Of a DNA stretch of 53,261 bases, positions 1 to 7,782 are shown piece after piece; position 1 is the stretch's first letter; each line of letters opens with the position of its first letter. The position numbers were made by a program, and so were the translations under genes. Below the pieces are notes generated by a model that was given only the letters and a program-made list of their open reading frames with translations, was not told where the DNA came from and made no database searches. The stretch is from an uncultured Eubacteriales bacterium (GTDB lineage: Bacteria > Bacillota > Clostridia > Christensenellales > CAG-138), in the NCBI GenBank assembly GCA_902802575.1, contig CADCMN010000004.1, positions 1 to 53,261 of the forward strand. Direction: 5' to 3'.

Positions 1-278
1 TGGATCGGTATGATCTTGTCTTCAAGCCCGTTGTCCCGTATTCTCACATAGTTTTCCGTTGCGGGAATCCAAAGATCGAACGCATAGACATGTTTTGCAT
101 CCGTTTCATTGGCAACAAAAAGGGAGGTCAGGGCATATCCGCATCCAAGGTCCAACGTCCGGCCATATCGTACGTCTTTCGGACTTCTGCGGATCAATTC
201 ATCCAGCAGTCTGAATGAATTGGGCCCCATCAAATACTCTTTTGTAAAATATTTTTTGTATTTTTCAATGTTGCTCAT
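1..278 (-). CDS. Class I SAM-dependent methyltransferase, N-terminal part (partial)
   Basis: The reading frame starts at ATG 278 behind AGGAAGGG and runs off the left edge with 92 codons visible. Residues around 40-52 read LDLGCGYALTS, the glycine-rich motif I that binds S-adenosylmethionine in class I methyltransferases. An acidic residue follows in AFDLW, where motif II normally binds the ribose. The first 35 residues (KYKKYFTKEYLMGPNSFRLL) resemble the lead-in of small-molecule methyltransferases of the UbiE/Methyltransf_11 type. The substrate cannot be told because the C-terminal part is outside the window. It is divergent from the YitT-type gene. Confidence 0.75.
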   Translation of the reverse strand, partial: MSNIEKYKKYFTKEYLMGPNSFRLLDELIRRSPKDVRYGRTLDLGCGYALTSLFVANETDAKHVYAFDLWIPATENYVRIRDNGLEDKIIPI

Positions 279-437
279 TCTATTCACCCTTCCTGTAACC
301 CTTCAAATTCCGATTTGAATACTTGATTGTACCATAGATACAATGAAACAACCATAGTCAATTCAGAGGAAAATCGAGAATCGCAGTCGTCCGGCGCCAA
401 CGGCCGAAGCCGCCTTCTTCCACAGCCGGAAAGGAAG

Positions 438-465
438 TTGACTTTTGGGGGATTTTCGATATACT
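438..465 (+). promoter_or_regulatory. Sigma-A-type promoter of the YitT-family gene
   Basis: TTGACT (438-443), a 16-bp spacer and TATACT (460-465) form a near-consensus promoter. The start codon at 472 lies only 6 nt past the -10 box, so the predicted transcript begins at or next to the AUG. Confidence 0.7.
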
Positions 466-471
466 GCTTCT

Positions 472-1395
472 ATGAGCATATTCAAGAAGAAAAATCGCCC
501 GGTCAAGCTGGGCCAGGCCAAGAAAAAGCTGTTTCTGCGGCGGGAAAGCCGCCACATCCTCATGGCGCTGCTGGCGGTAACGCTGCAGGCCCTGTCCATC
601 CTGTGGTTCTACCGGCCCGCGGGCATCGTCTCCGGCGGCGTCACCGGTATCGCCATGCTCCTCAACTATGCCACCGGCGGCAACATCCAGAGCTGGATCC
701 CCATGGTGGCCCTGAACGCGCCGCTGCTCTTTTTGGCGTATCGGGAGCTGCATCTCAAGTTCGTTATCTATACCGCCCTCTGCACCCTGTACTTTTCGCT
801 GATCTACGCGGTCCTCGAAAACCTGCCCCAGCCCCAGATCTTCGACATGACCAACCCGGTCATGCCGCTCATCAGCGTCATCTTCGGCGCGGTCCTCAAC
901 GGCGTCTTCGGGTCCATCGTCATCCGAAACGGCGGGTCCACGGGCGGCTTCGACATCGTGTCCCTGGTTCTGAGCCGCAAGGTGTCCTTCCCCATGGGCA
1001 CCATCTCCATGGCCTTCAACATGGTCATCGTGGGGGCCCTGGCCTTCGTGAAGGGGATGGAGGTGGCGGCCCTGTCCATCATCGCCCTGTTCACCTGCTC
1101 CGTGGCCTTCAACAACGCCCTCATGGGCCTCAATCGGAACAAGACCCTGTTCATCATCTCCGACAAGTGGGACACCTTCGCTCATGAGGTCATGAGCACC
1201 GTTCACCGGGGCGTCACCTACATCCCGGCTCGGGGCGCCTACACCAACGCGGAGCGGAAGATCGTCTACATCATCGCCAAGACCGTGGAGGTGGCCACCA
1301 TCCGCCGCATCGTCCTCACCCACGACCCCCAGGCCATCATCTCCGTCATCGACACCAAGGAGGTCGTTGGCAGGGGCTTCACGGCGAACAACTGA
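472..1395 (+). CDS. YitT family membrane protein with C-terminal DUF2179 domain
   Basis: The product has 307 residues. About five to six hydrophobic segments lie between residues 30 and 205, including the family hallmarks GIVSGGVTGIA and NGGSTGGFDIVS. A soluble C-terminal domain (about 215-300) matches the DUF2179 regulatory domain that follows YitT membrane domains. The family is widespread in Bacillota and its transport substrate is not settled, so no substrate is assigned. I chose ATG 472 rather than the upstream TTG 445 because 445 lies inside the promoter. No Shine-Dalgarno sequence precedes 472, and the -10 box ends 6 nt before it, so translation may be leaderless. No co-transcribed partner is seen. 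Confidence 0.85.
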   Translation: MSIFKKKNRPVKLGQAKKKLFLRRESRHILMALLAVTLQALSILWFYRPAGIVSGGVTGIAMLLNYATGGNIQSWIPMVALNAPLLFLAYRELHLKFVIYTALCTLYFSLIYAVLENLPQPQIFDMTNPVMPLISVIFGAVLNGVFGSIVIRNGGSTGGFDIVSLVLSRKVSFPMGTISMAFNMVIVGALAFVKGMEVAALSIIALFTCSVAFNNALMGLNRNKTLFIISDKWDTFAHEVMSTVHRGVTYIPARGAYTNAERKIVYIIAKTVEVATIRRIVLTHDPQAIISVIDTKEVVGRGFTANN

Positions 1396-1451
1396 AACCG
1401 CATACAAACAAAGGGCCCGGCATCGCGCCAGGTCCTGTTTTTTTCGACGGG

Positions 1452-1530
1452 AGGGGCAAGCCCGTCCCCTACAGCGCTGCAGCGTGACTTTCGCGTTCTG
1501 CCGTAGGGGCGATTCATGAATCGCCCGCCC
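1452..1530. repeat. REP-like palindromic repeats in a 423-bp intergenic gap
   Basis: The gap 1396-1818 has no gene. Its first part holds GGGGCAAGCCCGTCCCC (from 1453) and, at 1507-1526, a perfect 20-bp palindrome centred on GATTCATGAATC with the flank GTAGGGGCG. A related GGGGAGGGGCTTGCCTC stretch lies near 1792-1808. Such GTAGGGGCG and GGCTTGCC modules are typical of dispersed extragenic palindromes in high-GC bacteria. Copy number cannot be judged from this window. Confidence 0.5.
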
Positions 1531-1571
1531 AAGTTCTCAAGTTCCGTTTTCGTTTCGCACAAACGAAAAAA

Positions 1572-1715
1572 CTTGTCATTCTGAGCGGAGCCGGAGGCGG
1601 AGTCGAAGGACCCCTGAACGCAAAAGCTTGCGGAGGGGAAAGCAGCTCGCCGCACCCGGCGCCGTTCAGAGATCCTTCCGCTCGCTCACTCCGTTCTCTC
1701 GGTCAGGATGACAAG
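1572..1715. repeat. MITE-like element with imperfect terminal inverted repeats
   Basis: The left end starts CTTGTCATTCTGAGCGGAG and the right end, read on the other strand, starts CTTGTCATCCTGACCGAG. The similarity continues inward (GGAGTCGAAGGA against GAGCGGAAGGAT, then CTGAACG on both sides), giving about 144 bp with arms of about 50 bp. There is no open reading frame with family resemblance. TGTCATTCTGAGC-type inverted repeats are common as non-autonomous dispersed elements in many bacteria. No clear target-site duplication was found. Confidence 0.5.
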
Positions 1716-1818
1716 GGGGGCGGGACGGGCAAAATGCGCACGCGCGGGCGGCCCCTGCGGATGTTGTGGACCAACCTTCGCGGCCTGCCGCAGGGGAGGG
1801 GCTTGCCTCGGCTGCGCA

Positions 1819-2286
1819 CTACAGCGCCAAATGATACAGCCGCTCCTTCGGGCGCTCCGGCCGGAAGGTCTCCACCTCGCCCGCATAGGTCCAGCCGAAC
1901 TTCTCATAGAGGCCCGCGTGGGCGGTATAGAGGTACAGCTCGGTCAAGCCCGCTTTTCGGGCGTTGTCCGGCACGGTCTCAAGCAGGGCCCGGCCCACGC
2001 CCCGGCCCCGGAACGCTTCGGCCACGTACACGTCGATGAGCCACGGGTACAGGTCCGGCCGGCAGTAGAGATCATCGATCATGGACAGCTGGTACATGCC
2101 CAGGGCCCGGCCCTTTTCCACGGCCACGAAGGTCTGGGGCAGCCGGGTCCGGTTCAAAGAGTGTTCCAGGGTGCAGCGGACCTCGGCGGAGCTGACGCCG
2201 TCCCGGACGCCCCACCAGCGATAGTTCCAGTCGTAGACCGCTTCGAACAGCGGATCGTCCGCGCTTTCCAGTCGAATGATCTCCAT
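1819..2286 (-). CDS. GNAT family N-acetyltransferase
   Basis: The product has 155 residues with one GNAT domain. Motif A is seen as VYVAEAFRGRGVGRALLETV (residues about 87-106), with the RGRGVG loop that binds the acetyl-CoA pyrophosphate. The C-terminal LYTAHAGLYEKFGW is motif B, which ends the fold. A family member of this size acetylates a small amine or a protein N-terminus; the substrate is not predictable. It follows the Nudix gene after 7 nt and is very probably co-transcribed from the promoter at 2800-2828. Downstream lies the repeat-rich gap. Confidence 0.85.
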   Translation of the reverse strand: MEIIRLESADDPLFEAVYDWNYRWWGVRDGVSSAEVRCTLEHSLNRTRLPQTFVAVEKGRALGMYQLSMIDDLYCRPDLYPWLIDVYVAEAFRGRGVGRALLETVPDNARKAGLTELYLYTAHAGLYEKFGWTYAGEVETFRPERPKERLYHLAL

Positions 2287-2293
2287 AGACGCC

Positions 2294-2770
2294 TCACTCC
2301 CGGTCCGTCCGCAACGTCAGCCCCTCGGGCAGGTGATATATGTCCGTTTTCAAAAAGAGGGGATAGAAATACTCGTCCTTTAGCCGCTCGAAGGGCAGCC
2401 ACTGGAAGTCATGAACGTGGCGCCGCTCCGGCCCCCGGAACCGGTCGCCCCTGAGGAGCAGGTCCGTGCCCGCAGCGTCCAGCAGGAAGTAGAGGCACAG
2501 CTCGTGGTAGTCCGCCCGAACTACGTCCTCGTTGAAGAAGGACTGGCTGAGCCACAGGGGCCGAAGGATCTTCGCCTCGATCCCCAGCTCCTCCCGGACC
2601 TCCCGCAAGACGGCGTCCTCCGCCCGTTCGCCCATCCTGACCCGGCCCCCGGGCAGATAGAAGTAGGGGCTGCGCTCATCGTGCATGGCCAGTATTCGCT
2701 CTTGATCCAGCAAAACGGCGCACACCCGATAGTTGAACCGCCCTTCCTTCGTTTCAAAGGTGATGTCCAT
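2294..2770 (-). CDS. Nudix hydrolase
   Basis: The product has 158 residues. The Nudix box GX5EX7REUXEEXGU is complete as GERAEDAVLREVREELGI (about residues 47-64), which coordinates magnesium and catalyses hydrolysis of nucleoside diphosphate-X compounds. The preceding YLPGGRV is the usual lead-in. The substrate is unknown; short Nudix proteins next to an acetyltransferase are often house-cleaning or antibiotic-modifying enzymes, but that is inference. The start ATG 2770 has AAGGAGG about 7 nt upstream. Confidence 0.9.
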   Translation of the reverse strand: MDITFETKEGRFNYRVCAVLLDQERILAMHDERSPYFYLPGGRVRMGERAEDAVLREVREELGIEAKILRPLWLSQSFFNEDVVRADYHELCLYFLLDAAGTDLLLRGDRFRGPERRHVHDFQWLPFERLKDEYFYPLFLKTDIYHLPEGLTLRTDRE

Positions 2771-2799
2771 AGGGCCCCTCCTTCCCGTATCGTCCCCTT

Positions 2800-2828
2800 A
2801 TTCTAACTCAGGGACCGCAAAAAAGCAA
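2800..2828 (-). promoter_or_regulatory. Promoter of the Nudix-GNAT operon
   Basis: On the minus strand TTGCTT (2828-2823), a 17-bp spacer and TAGAAT (2805-2800) precede the Nudix start at 2770 by about 30 nt. Confidence 0.55.
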
Positions 2829-2847
2829 GGGCGATGGGCTCTGACCG

Positions 2848-2868
2848 CCCCGGTTGCGGGGATTTTTT
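2848..2868 (+). terminator. Orphan rho-independent terminator on the plus strand
   Basis: CCCCG-GTTG-CGGGG followed by A and six T. No plus-strand gene lies upstream; the hairpin sits between the divergent Nudix and tldD promoters and could stop transcription that is antisense to the Nudix-GNAT operon. Confidence 0.55.
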
Positions 2869-2889
2869 GTGAACTCAACCAATGGGTGA

Positions 2890-2918
2890 TTCCACAACCG
2901 GGAAAAATATGGTACACT
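2890..2918 (+). promoter_or_regulatory. Promoter of tldD-pmbA
   Basis: TTCCAC (2890-2895), 17 bp, TACACT (2913-2918). The -35 box is weak but the -10 matches other promoters here. The distance to the tldD start is about 50 nt. Confidence 0.45.
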
Positions 2919-2970
2919 GAACGGGACACAGGCGGCAACGGCCGCCAAATCGAGAAAAAGGAGCGTGCAG

Positions 2971-4362
2971 ATGATACAGGATATCTTGACCGACAAAAAG
3001 TATCTCTTTGCCTCGGGCGCCAACACGGAGCTTCGGGCCCAGCGGAATCTGAACCGGCGGGCGGTGCTCTTGAACGGGGCGCTGGTGGGCAACGTGCGGA
3101 CCGAGCAGTTCGGCGTGTCCGCCAGGGTCTATGAAAACGGCGTCTACGGCTTCTCCTCCACGGCAGAGTATACCGACGAGACCGTGAAGGACGTGCTGCA
3201 GGCGGCCAGCGAGAACGCGGCCTTCCTGGCCCGTCACGCCGGCAAGGGCAAGGGGCCCCACAAGGCCATGGCCCCGGGCCGGATCGTCACCGCCTACGAC
3301 CTCACCGATGTGGAGCAGCGGACCTATATCGAGTTTGCCCAGGCCCTGGACAACTACATCGCCACCAAGTACCCGGATCTGGTCAGCCGGACCGTGGTGA
3401 TCACCTGCGATTCCATGGAGAAGCTCCTGTGCGTCAGCAACGGCTGCGACGGCCACAGCGTCCTGCCCCGGAGCTACATCTATGTGATGATGACCGCCAT
3501 GGGCGCCGACGGCAAGCCCGTGGAGCTGTACAAGGTCATCGGCGGGGGCTATGGCACCTTTGACAAAAACTACACCAAACCCGAGGACTGCTTCGCCGAG
3601 ATCGACAAGCTCTACGACCGCATCCAGCAGAAGGCCAAGGACGGCGTCTATCCCGATGCGGGCACCAAGACCGTGATCCTGGGGGGTATCCTCTCGGGCA
3701 TGCTGGCCCACGAGGCCGTGGGCCACACCGTGGAGGCGGATCTGGTCATCGGCGGGTCTGTGGCCGGGCCCTGCCTGAACAAGCGGGTGGGCAGCGAGCT
3801 CGTGAATCTGGTGGACTTTGCCCACACGGCCTTCGGCCGGCCCACGCCCCTTCCCGTCTACGTGGACGACGAGGGCACCGCCGCCACCGACGCCGTGCTC
3901 ATCCAGGACGGCATCCTGGTGGGGTATATGAACAACCGGGAGAGCGCCGAGCGGTTCAATATGGTCCCCCAGGGCAACGCCCGGGCGTACCTGTTCTCCG
4001 ACGAGCCTCTGATCCGCATGCGCAACACCGCCGTGCTGCCGGGCAAATCCAAGCTCAGCGATATGATCGCCTCCATCGACGACGGCTACTATCTCCTGGA
4101 CACCAACAACGGCCAGGCGGACACCACGGGCGAGTTCATGTTCGGCGTCACCTTCGGCTACGAGATCAAGAAGGGCAAGCTGGGGCGGCCGCTCCTCGAC
4201 ACCACCATCTCCGGCGTGGCCTTCGACATGCTCAAGACCGTGGACATGCTGTCGGATGAAATGATCTGGGCCAGCTCCGGCATGTGCGGCAAGAAGCAGC
4301 CCATGCCTGTGGGCATGGGCGGTCCGGCGGTCAAGTGCCGGGTGAACATCGGCGGACGATAA
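2971..4362 (+). CDS. tldD: TldD-type zinc metallopeptidase subunit
   Basis: The product has 463 residues, close to the family's usual length of about 460-480. The metal-binding HEXXXH motif is present as HEAVGH with the first histidine at residue 247, followed by the glycine-rich core typical of the TldD/PmbA fold. In the known TldD/TldE heterodimer, TldD carries the active site and degrades unfolded short peptides such as microcin B17 precursors or CcdA. ATG 2971 was chosen over GTG 2965 because AAGGAG lies 7 nt before it. The partner subunit follows 13 nt later, so the two are a translational unit. Confidence 0.92.
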   Translation: MIQDILTDKKYLFASGANTELRAQRNLNRRAVLLNGALVGNVRTEQFGVSARVYENGVYGFSSTAEYTDETVKDVLQAASENAAFLARHAGKGKGPHKAMAPGRIVTAYDLTDVEQRTYIEFAQALDNYIATKYPDLVSRTVVITCDSMEKLLCVSNGCDGHSVLPRSYIYVMMTAMGADGKPVELYKVIGGGYGTFDKNYTKPEDCFAEIDKLYDRIQQKAKDGVYPDAGTKTVILGGILSGMLAHEAVGHTVEADLVIGGSVAGPCLNKRVGSELVNLVDFAHTAFGRPTPLPVYVDDEGTAATDAVLIQDGILVGYMNNRESAERFNMVPQGNARAYLFSDEPLIRMRNTAVLPGKSKLSDMIASIDDGYYLLDTNNGQADTTGEFMFGVTFGYEIKKGKLGRPLLDTTISGVAFDMLKTVDMLSDEMIWASSGMCGKKQPMPVGMGGPAVKCRVNIGGR

Positions 4363-4375
4363 GGAGGGAAAAGCC

Positions 4376-5677
4376 ATGATCGAAACTTTGAAGAAAACGG
4401 CCCAGGACGCCGTGGCGGCTCTGCAGGCAGCGGGAGCGGACAAGGCCCAGGCCAGCGTGTCCTACACCGTTACCCATGAGTTCAACGTGGACGGGGGCGA
4501 GTTCAGCCTCTTCCGCACCCTGTTCGACAAGCAGCTCGCCATGACCGCCATCCAAGGCGGCCGCAAGGGCGTCGTCGCCCAGAACCGGTACGACGAGGAG
4601 ACCATCGCCGAGAGCGCCAAGGCGTGTCTGGAGGCCGCTCACTCCGCCCAGCCCGACGAGAACTGGGACTTCGCGCCCCTTTCCCAGAATGAGGACTTTG
4701 TGCTGGGCGAGGTGAAGCCCGACACGGACAAGCTCTTCTTCCGCTGCCAGGAGCTCATGGCGGCGGTGAAGGAGCGGTACCCCAAGATCATCATGGAGCA
4801 GATGATCGTGGACCACAAGGAGGTCTATAGAGCCCAGGCCAACTCCTACGGCGTGCTCTTCTCCGCCCATCAGGGCTGCTACGAGGTGCAGCTCATGTTC
4901 TCCGGTCACGACGGGGACAAGGCCTCCTCCTTCTTCGGCAGCGGCGTCATCACCGACAGCCTGGACAAGCCCTTCCTGGAGCTGGGGTCCATCGCCGAGG
5001 ACTTTGAAAACGTGGAGAAGCAGATCGAGACCACGGTGGTGGAGGGCAAGTTCCAGGGGACCATGGTGGTCATGCCCGGCTGCGTGGGCTCCCTGTTCTA
5101 TTCGCTCCTCTCCGATTTCGCCGGCGAGGGCGGGCTCCTGTCCGGCACCAGCCCCTGGAAGGATAAGCTGGGGGAGAAAGTGGCGGACGACAGGATCACC
5201 ATCAGCCTGGCGCCCCTGGATGAGCGGATCGTCTGCGGCAGCCGGACCACCGGCGAGGGGTTTAGGGCGGAGGATTTCGACGTCATCCGCAACGGCAAGC
5301 TGAACGCCTTCTACCTGGGCCTCTACGCGTCCAACAAGCTGAAGCTCCCCCGGGGCAAGAACGACAGCTTCAACGTGGTCGTGGCTTCCGGCGACACGCC
5401 CATCGCGGACATCATCGCCTCCATCGACAAGGGCATCCTGGTGGGCCGGTTCTCCGGCGGTCAGCCCTCCTCCAACGGCGACTTCTCCGGCGTGGCCAAG
5501 AACAGCTTCCTCATTGAGCACGGGAAGATCGGCCCGGCCCTCTCCGAGACCATGATCTCCGGCAATTTGGCCGACATGCTCATGCGGGTCCGCGATATCT
5601 CCAGCGAGCAGGTGGCGGACGGCATGTCCGTCCTCCCCTACATGGCCTTCGACGGCATCACCATTTCGGGAAAGTAA
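4376..5677 (+). CDS. pmbA: PmbA/TldE-type subunit of the TldD peptidase
   Basis: The product has 433 residues and belongs to the PmbA/TldA family, which shares the TldD fold but lacks the HEXXXH motif (none is seen). It would form the non-catalytic half of the heterodimer with the upstream TldD. The C-terminal region (RFSGGQPSSNGDFSGVAKNS) is the typical PmbA signature. The ribosome site AAGGAGGG lies 7 nt before ATG 4376. The gene is the last of a two-gene operon; a hairpin repeat follows. Confidence 0.9.
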   Translation: MIETLKKTAQDAVAALQAAGADKAQASVSYTVTHEFNVDGGEFSLFRTLFDKQLAMTAIQGGRKGVVAQNRYDEETIAESAKACLEAAHSAQPDENWDFAPLSQNEDFVLGEVKPDTDKLFFRCQELMAAVKERYPKIIMEQMIVDHKEVYRAQANSYGVLFSAHQGCYEVQLMFSGHDGDKASSFFGSGVITDSLDKPFLELGSIAEDFENVEKQIETTVVEGKFQGTMVVMPGCVGSLFYSLLSDFAGEGGLLSGTSPWKDKLGEKVADDRITISLAPLDERIVCGSRTTGEGFRAEDFDVIRNGKLNAFYLGLYASNKLKLPRGKNDSFNVVVASGDTPIADIIASIDKGILVGRFSGGQPSSNGDFSGVAKNSFLIEHGKIGPALSETMISGNLADMLMRVRDISSEQVADGMSVLPYMAFDGITISGK

Positions 5678-5695
5678 GGACGAATCGTTTCTTTT

Positions 5696-5729
5696 GCCGC
5701 TTTTTCTTTTCGGTGGAAAGAAAAGCGGC
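5696..5729. repeat. Hairpin repeat (GCCGCTTTTTCTTTTC arm), copy 1
   Basis: Left arm GCCGCTTTTTCTTTTC and right arm AAAGAAAAGCGGC form a hairpin, followed by GGAAAAAGAAAAGC. A related hairpin lies at 34058-34093. The rest of the gap to 5895 holds a purine-rich stretch and ACCCCGAGCCTGTCGAGGG (from about 5826), which resembles a half of a common dispersed repeat. The hairpin may also act as a terminator for pmbA. Confidence 0.45.
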
Positions 5730-5895
5730 GGAAAAAGAAAAGCACAAGAAGAAAAGAGGGCTGTGCACATAGCATAGTCCTCTTCTTTACGCTCTTTTGG
5801 GCGGCTTTTTTCCTCCCACCATGTTACCCCGAGCCTGTCGAGGGATCGCTGTACGAAGAAATTTGAAAAAATCTCATCTTTTTTCCAAAAAACAC

Positions 5896-5926
5896 TTGAC
5901 TTTCCCCCTGGTGGAAGCTGTATACA
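5896..5926 (+). promoter_or_regulatory. MerR-type promoter with 19-bp spacer and dyad operator
   Basis: TTGACT (5896-5901), a 19-bp spacer (5902-5920) and TATACA (5921-5926). The over-long spacer is the hallmark of promoters remodelled by MerR activators. It holds the dyad TTCC-N7-GGAA (5902-5905 / 5913-5916) between the two boxes, where MerR dimers bind. It precedes the merR gene itself, so autoregulation is expected. Confidence 0.8.
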
Positions 5927-5952
5927 AGAGAGGAAAGGACGAGGAAACGGCC

Positions 5953-6597
5953 ATGAAGATACAACAGGTGGAGGAGCTGGTATCCATCAGCAAGAAGAAC
6001 ATCCGCTTCTACGAGGAGCAGGGGCTCCTAAGCCCCGGCCGGGCCGAGAACGGCTATCGGGAATACGGCCAAGGGGACGTGCTGCGGCTCAAGGAGATCA
6101 AGCTCCTCAGAAAGCTGGCCGTTCCCATCGAGGATATCCGCGCCGTTCTGAAGGGGGAAGTCTCCCTGGACGCCTGCCTCACCCGACAGCTTCGGGAATA
6201 CGACCGGCAGCGGGACAGCCTCGCCGCCATGGAGGGCGTGACGAAGGAGCTGCTGAGCCTTCCGGGCGTCACCCTGGCGGGACTGGACGTGGAATCGTGC
6301 CTCGAGAAGATCGAGCGCTTGGAGAAGGAGGGACAGAATTTTATGGATGTATCGAAGCGGGACGTGCACCGCAAAAAGGCCACGGGGGCGATCCTGGGCG
6401 CGGCCATCGTCATCGCCCTGATCCTGCCGGCCCTGATCGGCATCCTGTGGGCCAACGGGCAGGACCCCCTGCCGATCCCGGTGCTGATCGCCATGGTCGC
6501 CGTGCCCGTTGTCGTCATCGCCTGCATCGTGGCGGTGCTCATTCAACGGATCAAGGAAATCAAAGGAGGAGAAGAAGATGAAGCTGCTCAGTATTGA
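5953..6597 (+). CDS. MerR family regulator with C-terminal membrane segments
   Basis: The product has 214 residues. Residues 1-70 are a MerR winged helix-turn-helix (VSISKKNIRFYEEQGLL then GYREYGQGDVLRLKEI). A coiled-coil region follows (about 75-125). The last third has two strong hydrophobic helices (about residues 142-164 and 174-195) and a charged tail. A membrane-attached MerR is unusual: the classical ligand pocket is replaced by a membrane domain, so it may sense a membrane state or partner. It overlaps the next gene by 20 nt. The upstream promoter has the MerR 19-bp spacer. Confidence 0.85.
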   Translation: MKIQQVEELVSISKKNIRFYEEQGLLSPGRAENGYREYGQGDVLRLKEIKLLRKLAVPIEDIRAVLKGEVSLDACLTRQLREYDRQRDSLAAMEGVTKELLSLPGVTLAGLDVESCLEKIERLEKEGQNFMDVSKRDVHRKKATGAILGAAIVIALILPALIGILWANGQDPLPIPVLIAMVAVPVVVIACIVAVLIQRIKEIKGGEEDEAAQY

Positions 6598-6916
6598 CAA
6601 CGTGCCCGGCCAACAGATCGAGGCCCTGGGGATGGTGAAGGGCGCCGTGGTGCAGACCAAGCACTTCGGCAAGGACTTTATGGCGGCCCTCAAGACTCTG
6701 GTGGGCGGAGAGATCGTGAGCTACACCGAGATGCTCAACGAGGCCCGGCAGATCGCCGTCAAACGTATGGTGGACGAGGCCAAGGCCCTGGACGCCGACG
6801 CCGTCGTTGGCGTCCGCTACGGGTCCGCCCAGGTCATGCAGGGTGCCGCCGAGGTGCTGGCCTACGGCACGGCGGTGAAGATCCTGGGACCCAAGGAAGG
6901 GACGGTGCGGCTGTGA
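6578..6916 (+). CDS. YbjQ/UPF0145 family protein
   Basis: The product has 112 residues, matching the YbjQ family (UPF0145, about 105-110 residues), whose members form pentameric rings and are described as heavy-metal-binding-like domains. Family features seen are GMVKGAVVQTKHFGKDF, the helix KRMVDEAKALDADAVVGVRYG and the terminal TAVKI strand. ATG 6578 lies inside the end of the merR gene with AGGAGGA 8 nt upstream, and the end overlaps the next gene by 4 nt. The arrangement indicates tight co-translation. Function is not established. Confidence 0.85.
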   Translation: MKLLSIDNVPGQQIEALGMVKGAVVQTKHFGKDFMAALKTLVGGEIVSYTEMLNEARQIAVKRMVDEAKALDADAVVGVRYGSAQVMQGAAEVLAYGTAVKILGPKEGTVRL

Positions 6917-7701
6917 GCGTTCCCACCCTGTCCATGGTGTTCATGGCTCTGGCGGCGTTGTTCTGCTTTGCCATGCCGGTCCTGCTGCTGATCTATTATC
7001 GAAAGAAAGGCGCGGACATCCTGCCCTTCTTCATCGGCTGCCTCGTGTTCGTGATGTTCGCCTTGATCCTGGAGCCCCTGATGCATCAGCTGGTGCTGAA
7101 GGTGCTGCCCGTGGGGAAGACGATCATGGGGAACACCCTGCTCTATGCCCTCTACGGGGGCCTGGCCGCCGGCATCTTTGAGGAGACCGGCCGGTTTTTG
7201 GCCTTCAGGACCGTGCTGAAAAAGCAGTTGGGGAACGACCGCAACGCCCTTATGTACGGGGCGGGCCACGGCGGCATCGAGGCCATACTGATTGTGGGCC
7301 TTACCTACATCGGCAACATCGTCATTTCGGTGCTCATCAACGCCGGACAGACGGATATGCTGACGGCCGCCGCCACCGGCGAGACGGCGGAACAGCTGAA
7401 GACCGTCTTGGATTCCCTGGTCGCCACCGCCCCCTGGACCTACCTCCTGGCCATCGTGGAGCGGATCGTGGCCGTCACGACCCACATCTGCCTGTCGGTG
7501 CTGGTCTTCTTCGCTGTGAAGAAGCCCGGCAAGGGCTGGCTGTTCCCCCTGGCCATCCTCCTGCATGCAGCCCTCGACGGGATCCTGGTGATCCTGGCTG
7601 CCCACCTGCCCGCGGCGGCGGTGGAGGGGTGCCTGGCGGTCATGACCTTGGGGCTGGTGCTGCTGGTTCGGAGCGTGTGGAAAAAGAATGCGGCAGCGTA
7701 G
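6913..7701 (+). CDS. YhfC family intramembrane metalloprotease-like protein
   Basis: The product has 262 residues with about seven to eight membrane helices. The conserved pairs EETGR (about residue 93-97), GAGHGGIEA (about 117-125) and a late LHAALDG (about 217-223) supply the Glu/His residues that define the YhfC family, related to CPBP/Abi intramembrane proteases. GTG 6913 overlaps the stop of the preceding gene (GTGA). It closes the MerR-YbjQ-YhfC operon; a strong terminator follows. The co-translation suggests the three act in one membrane-linked response; the substrate is unknown. Confidence 0.82.
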   Translation: MSVPTLSMVFMALAALFCFAMPVLLLIYYRKKGADILPFFIGCLVFVMFALILEPLMHQLVLKVLPVGKTIMGNTLLYALYGGLAAGIFEETGRFLAFRTVLKKQLGNDRNALMYGAGHGGIEAILIVGLTYIGNIVISVLINAGQTDMLTAAATGETAEQLKTVLDSLVATAPWTYLLAIVERIVAVTTHICLSVLVFFAVKKPGKGWLFPLAILLHAALDGILVILAAHLPAAAVEGCLAVMTLGLVLLVRSVWKKNAAA

Positions 7702-7726
7702 ACAGCACGATTCACAGACGGGAAAA

Positions 7727-7753
7727 GGGACGAGGTTTTCCTCGTCCCTTTTT
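7727..7753 (+). terminator. Terminator of the merR-ybjQ-yhfC operon
   Basis: GGGACGAGG-TTTT-CCTCGTCCC followed by five T; perfect 9-bp stem. Confidence 0.9.
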
Positions 7754-7782
7754 GTATAGCGATGCTGCTTTGAAACCGATAA

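Noticed and set aside
327..1407. Overlapping long open frames on both strands over the YitT-type gene
   Set aside because: High-GC shadows; only the frame from 472 has membrane helices and family motifs.
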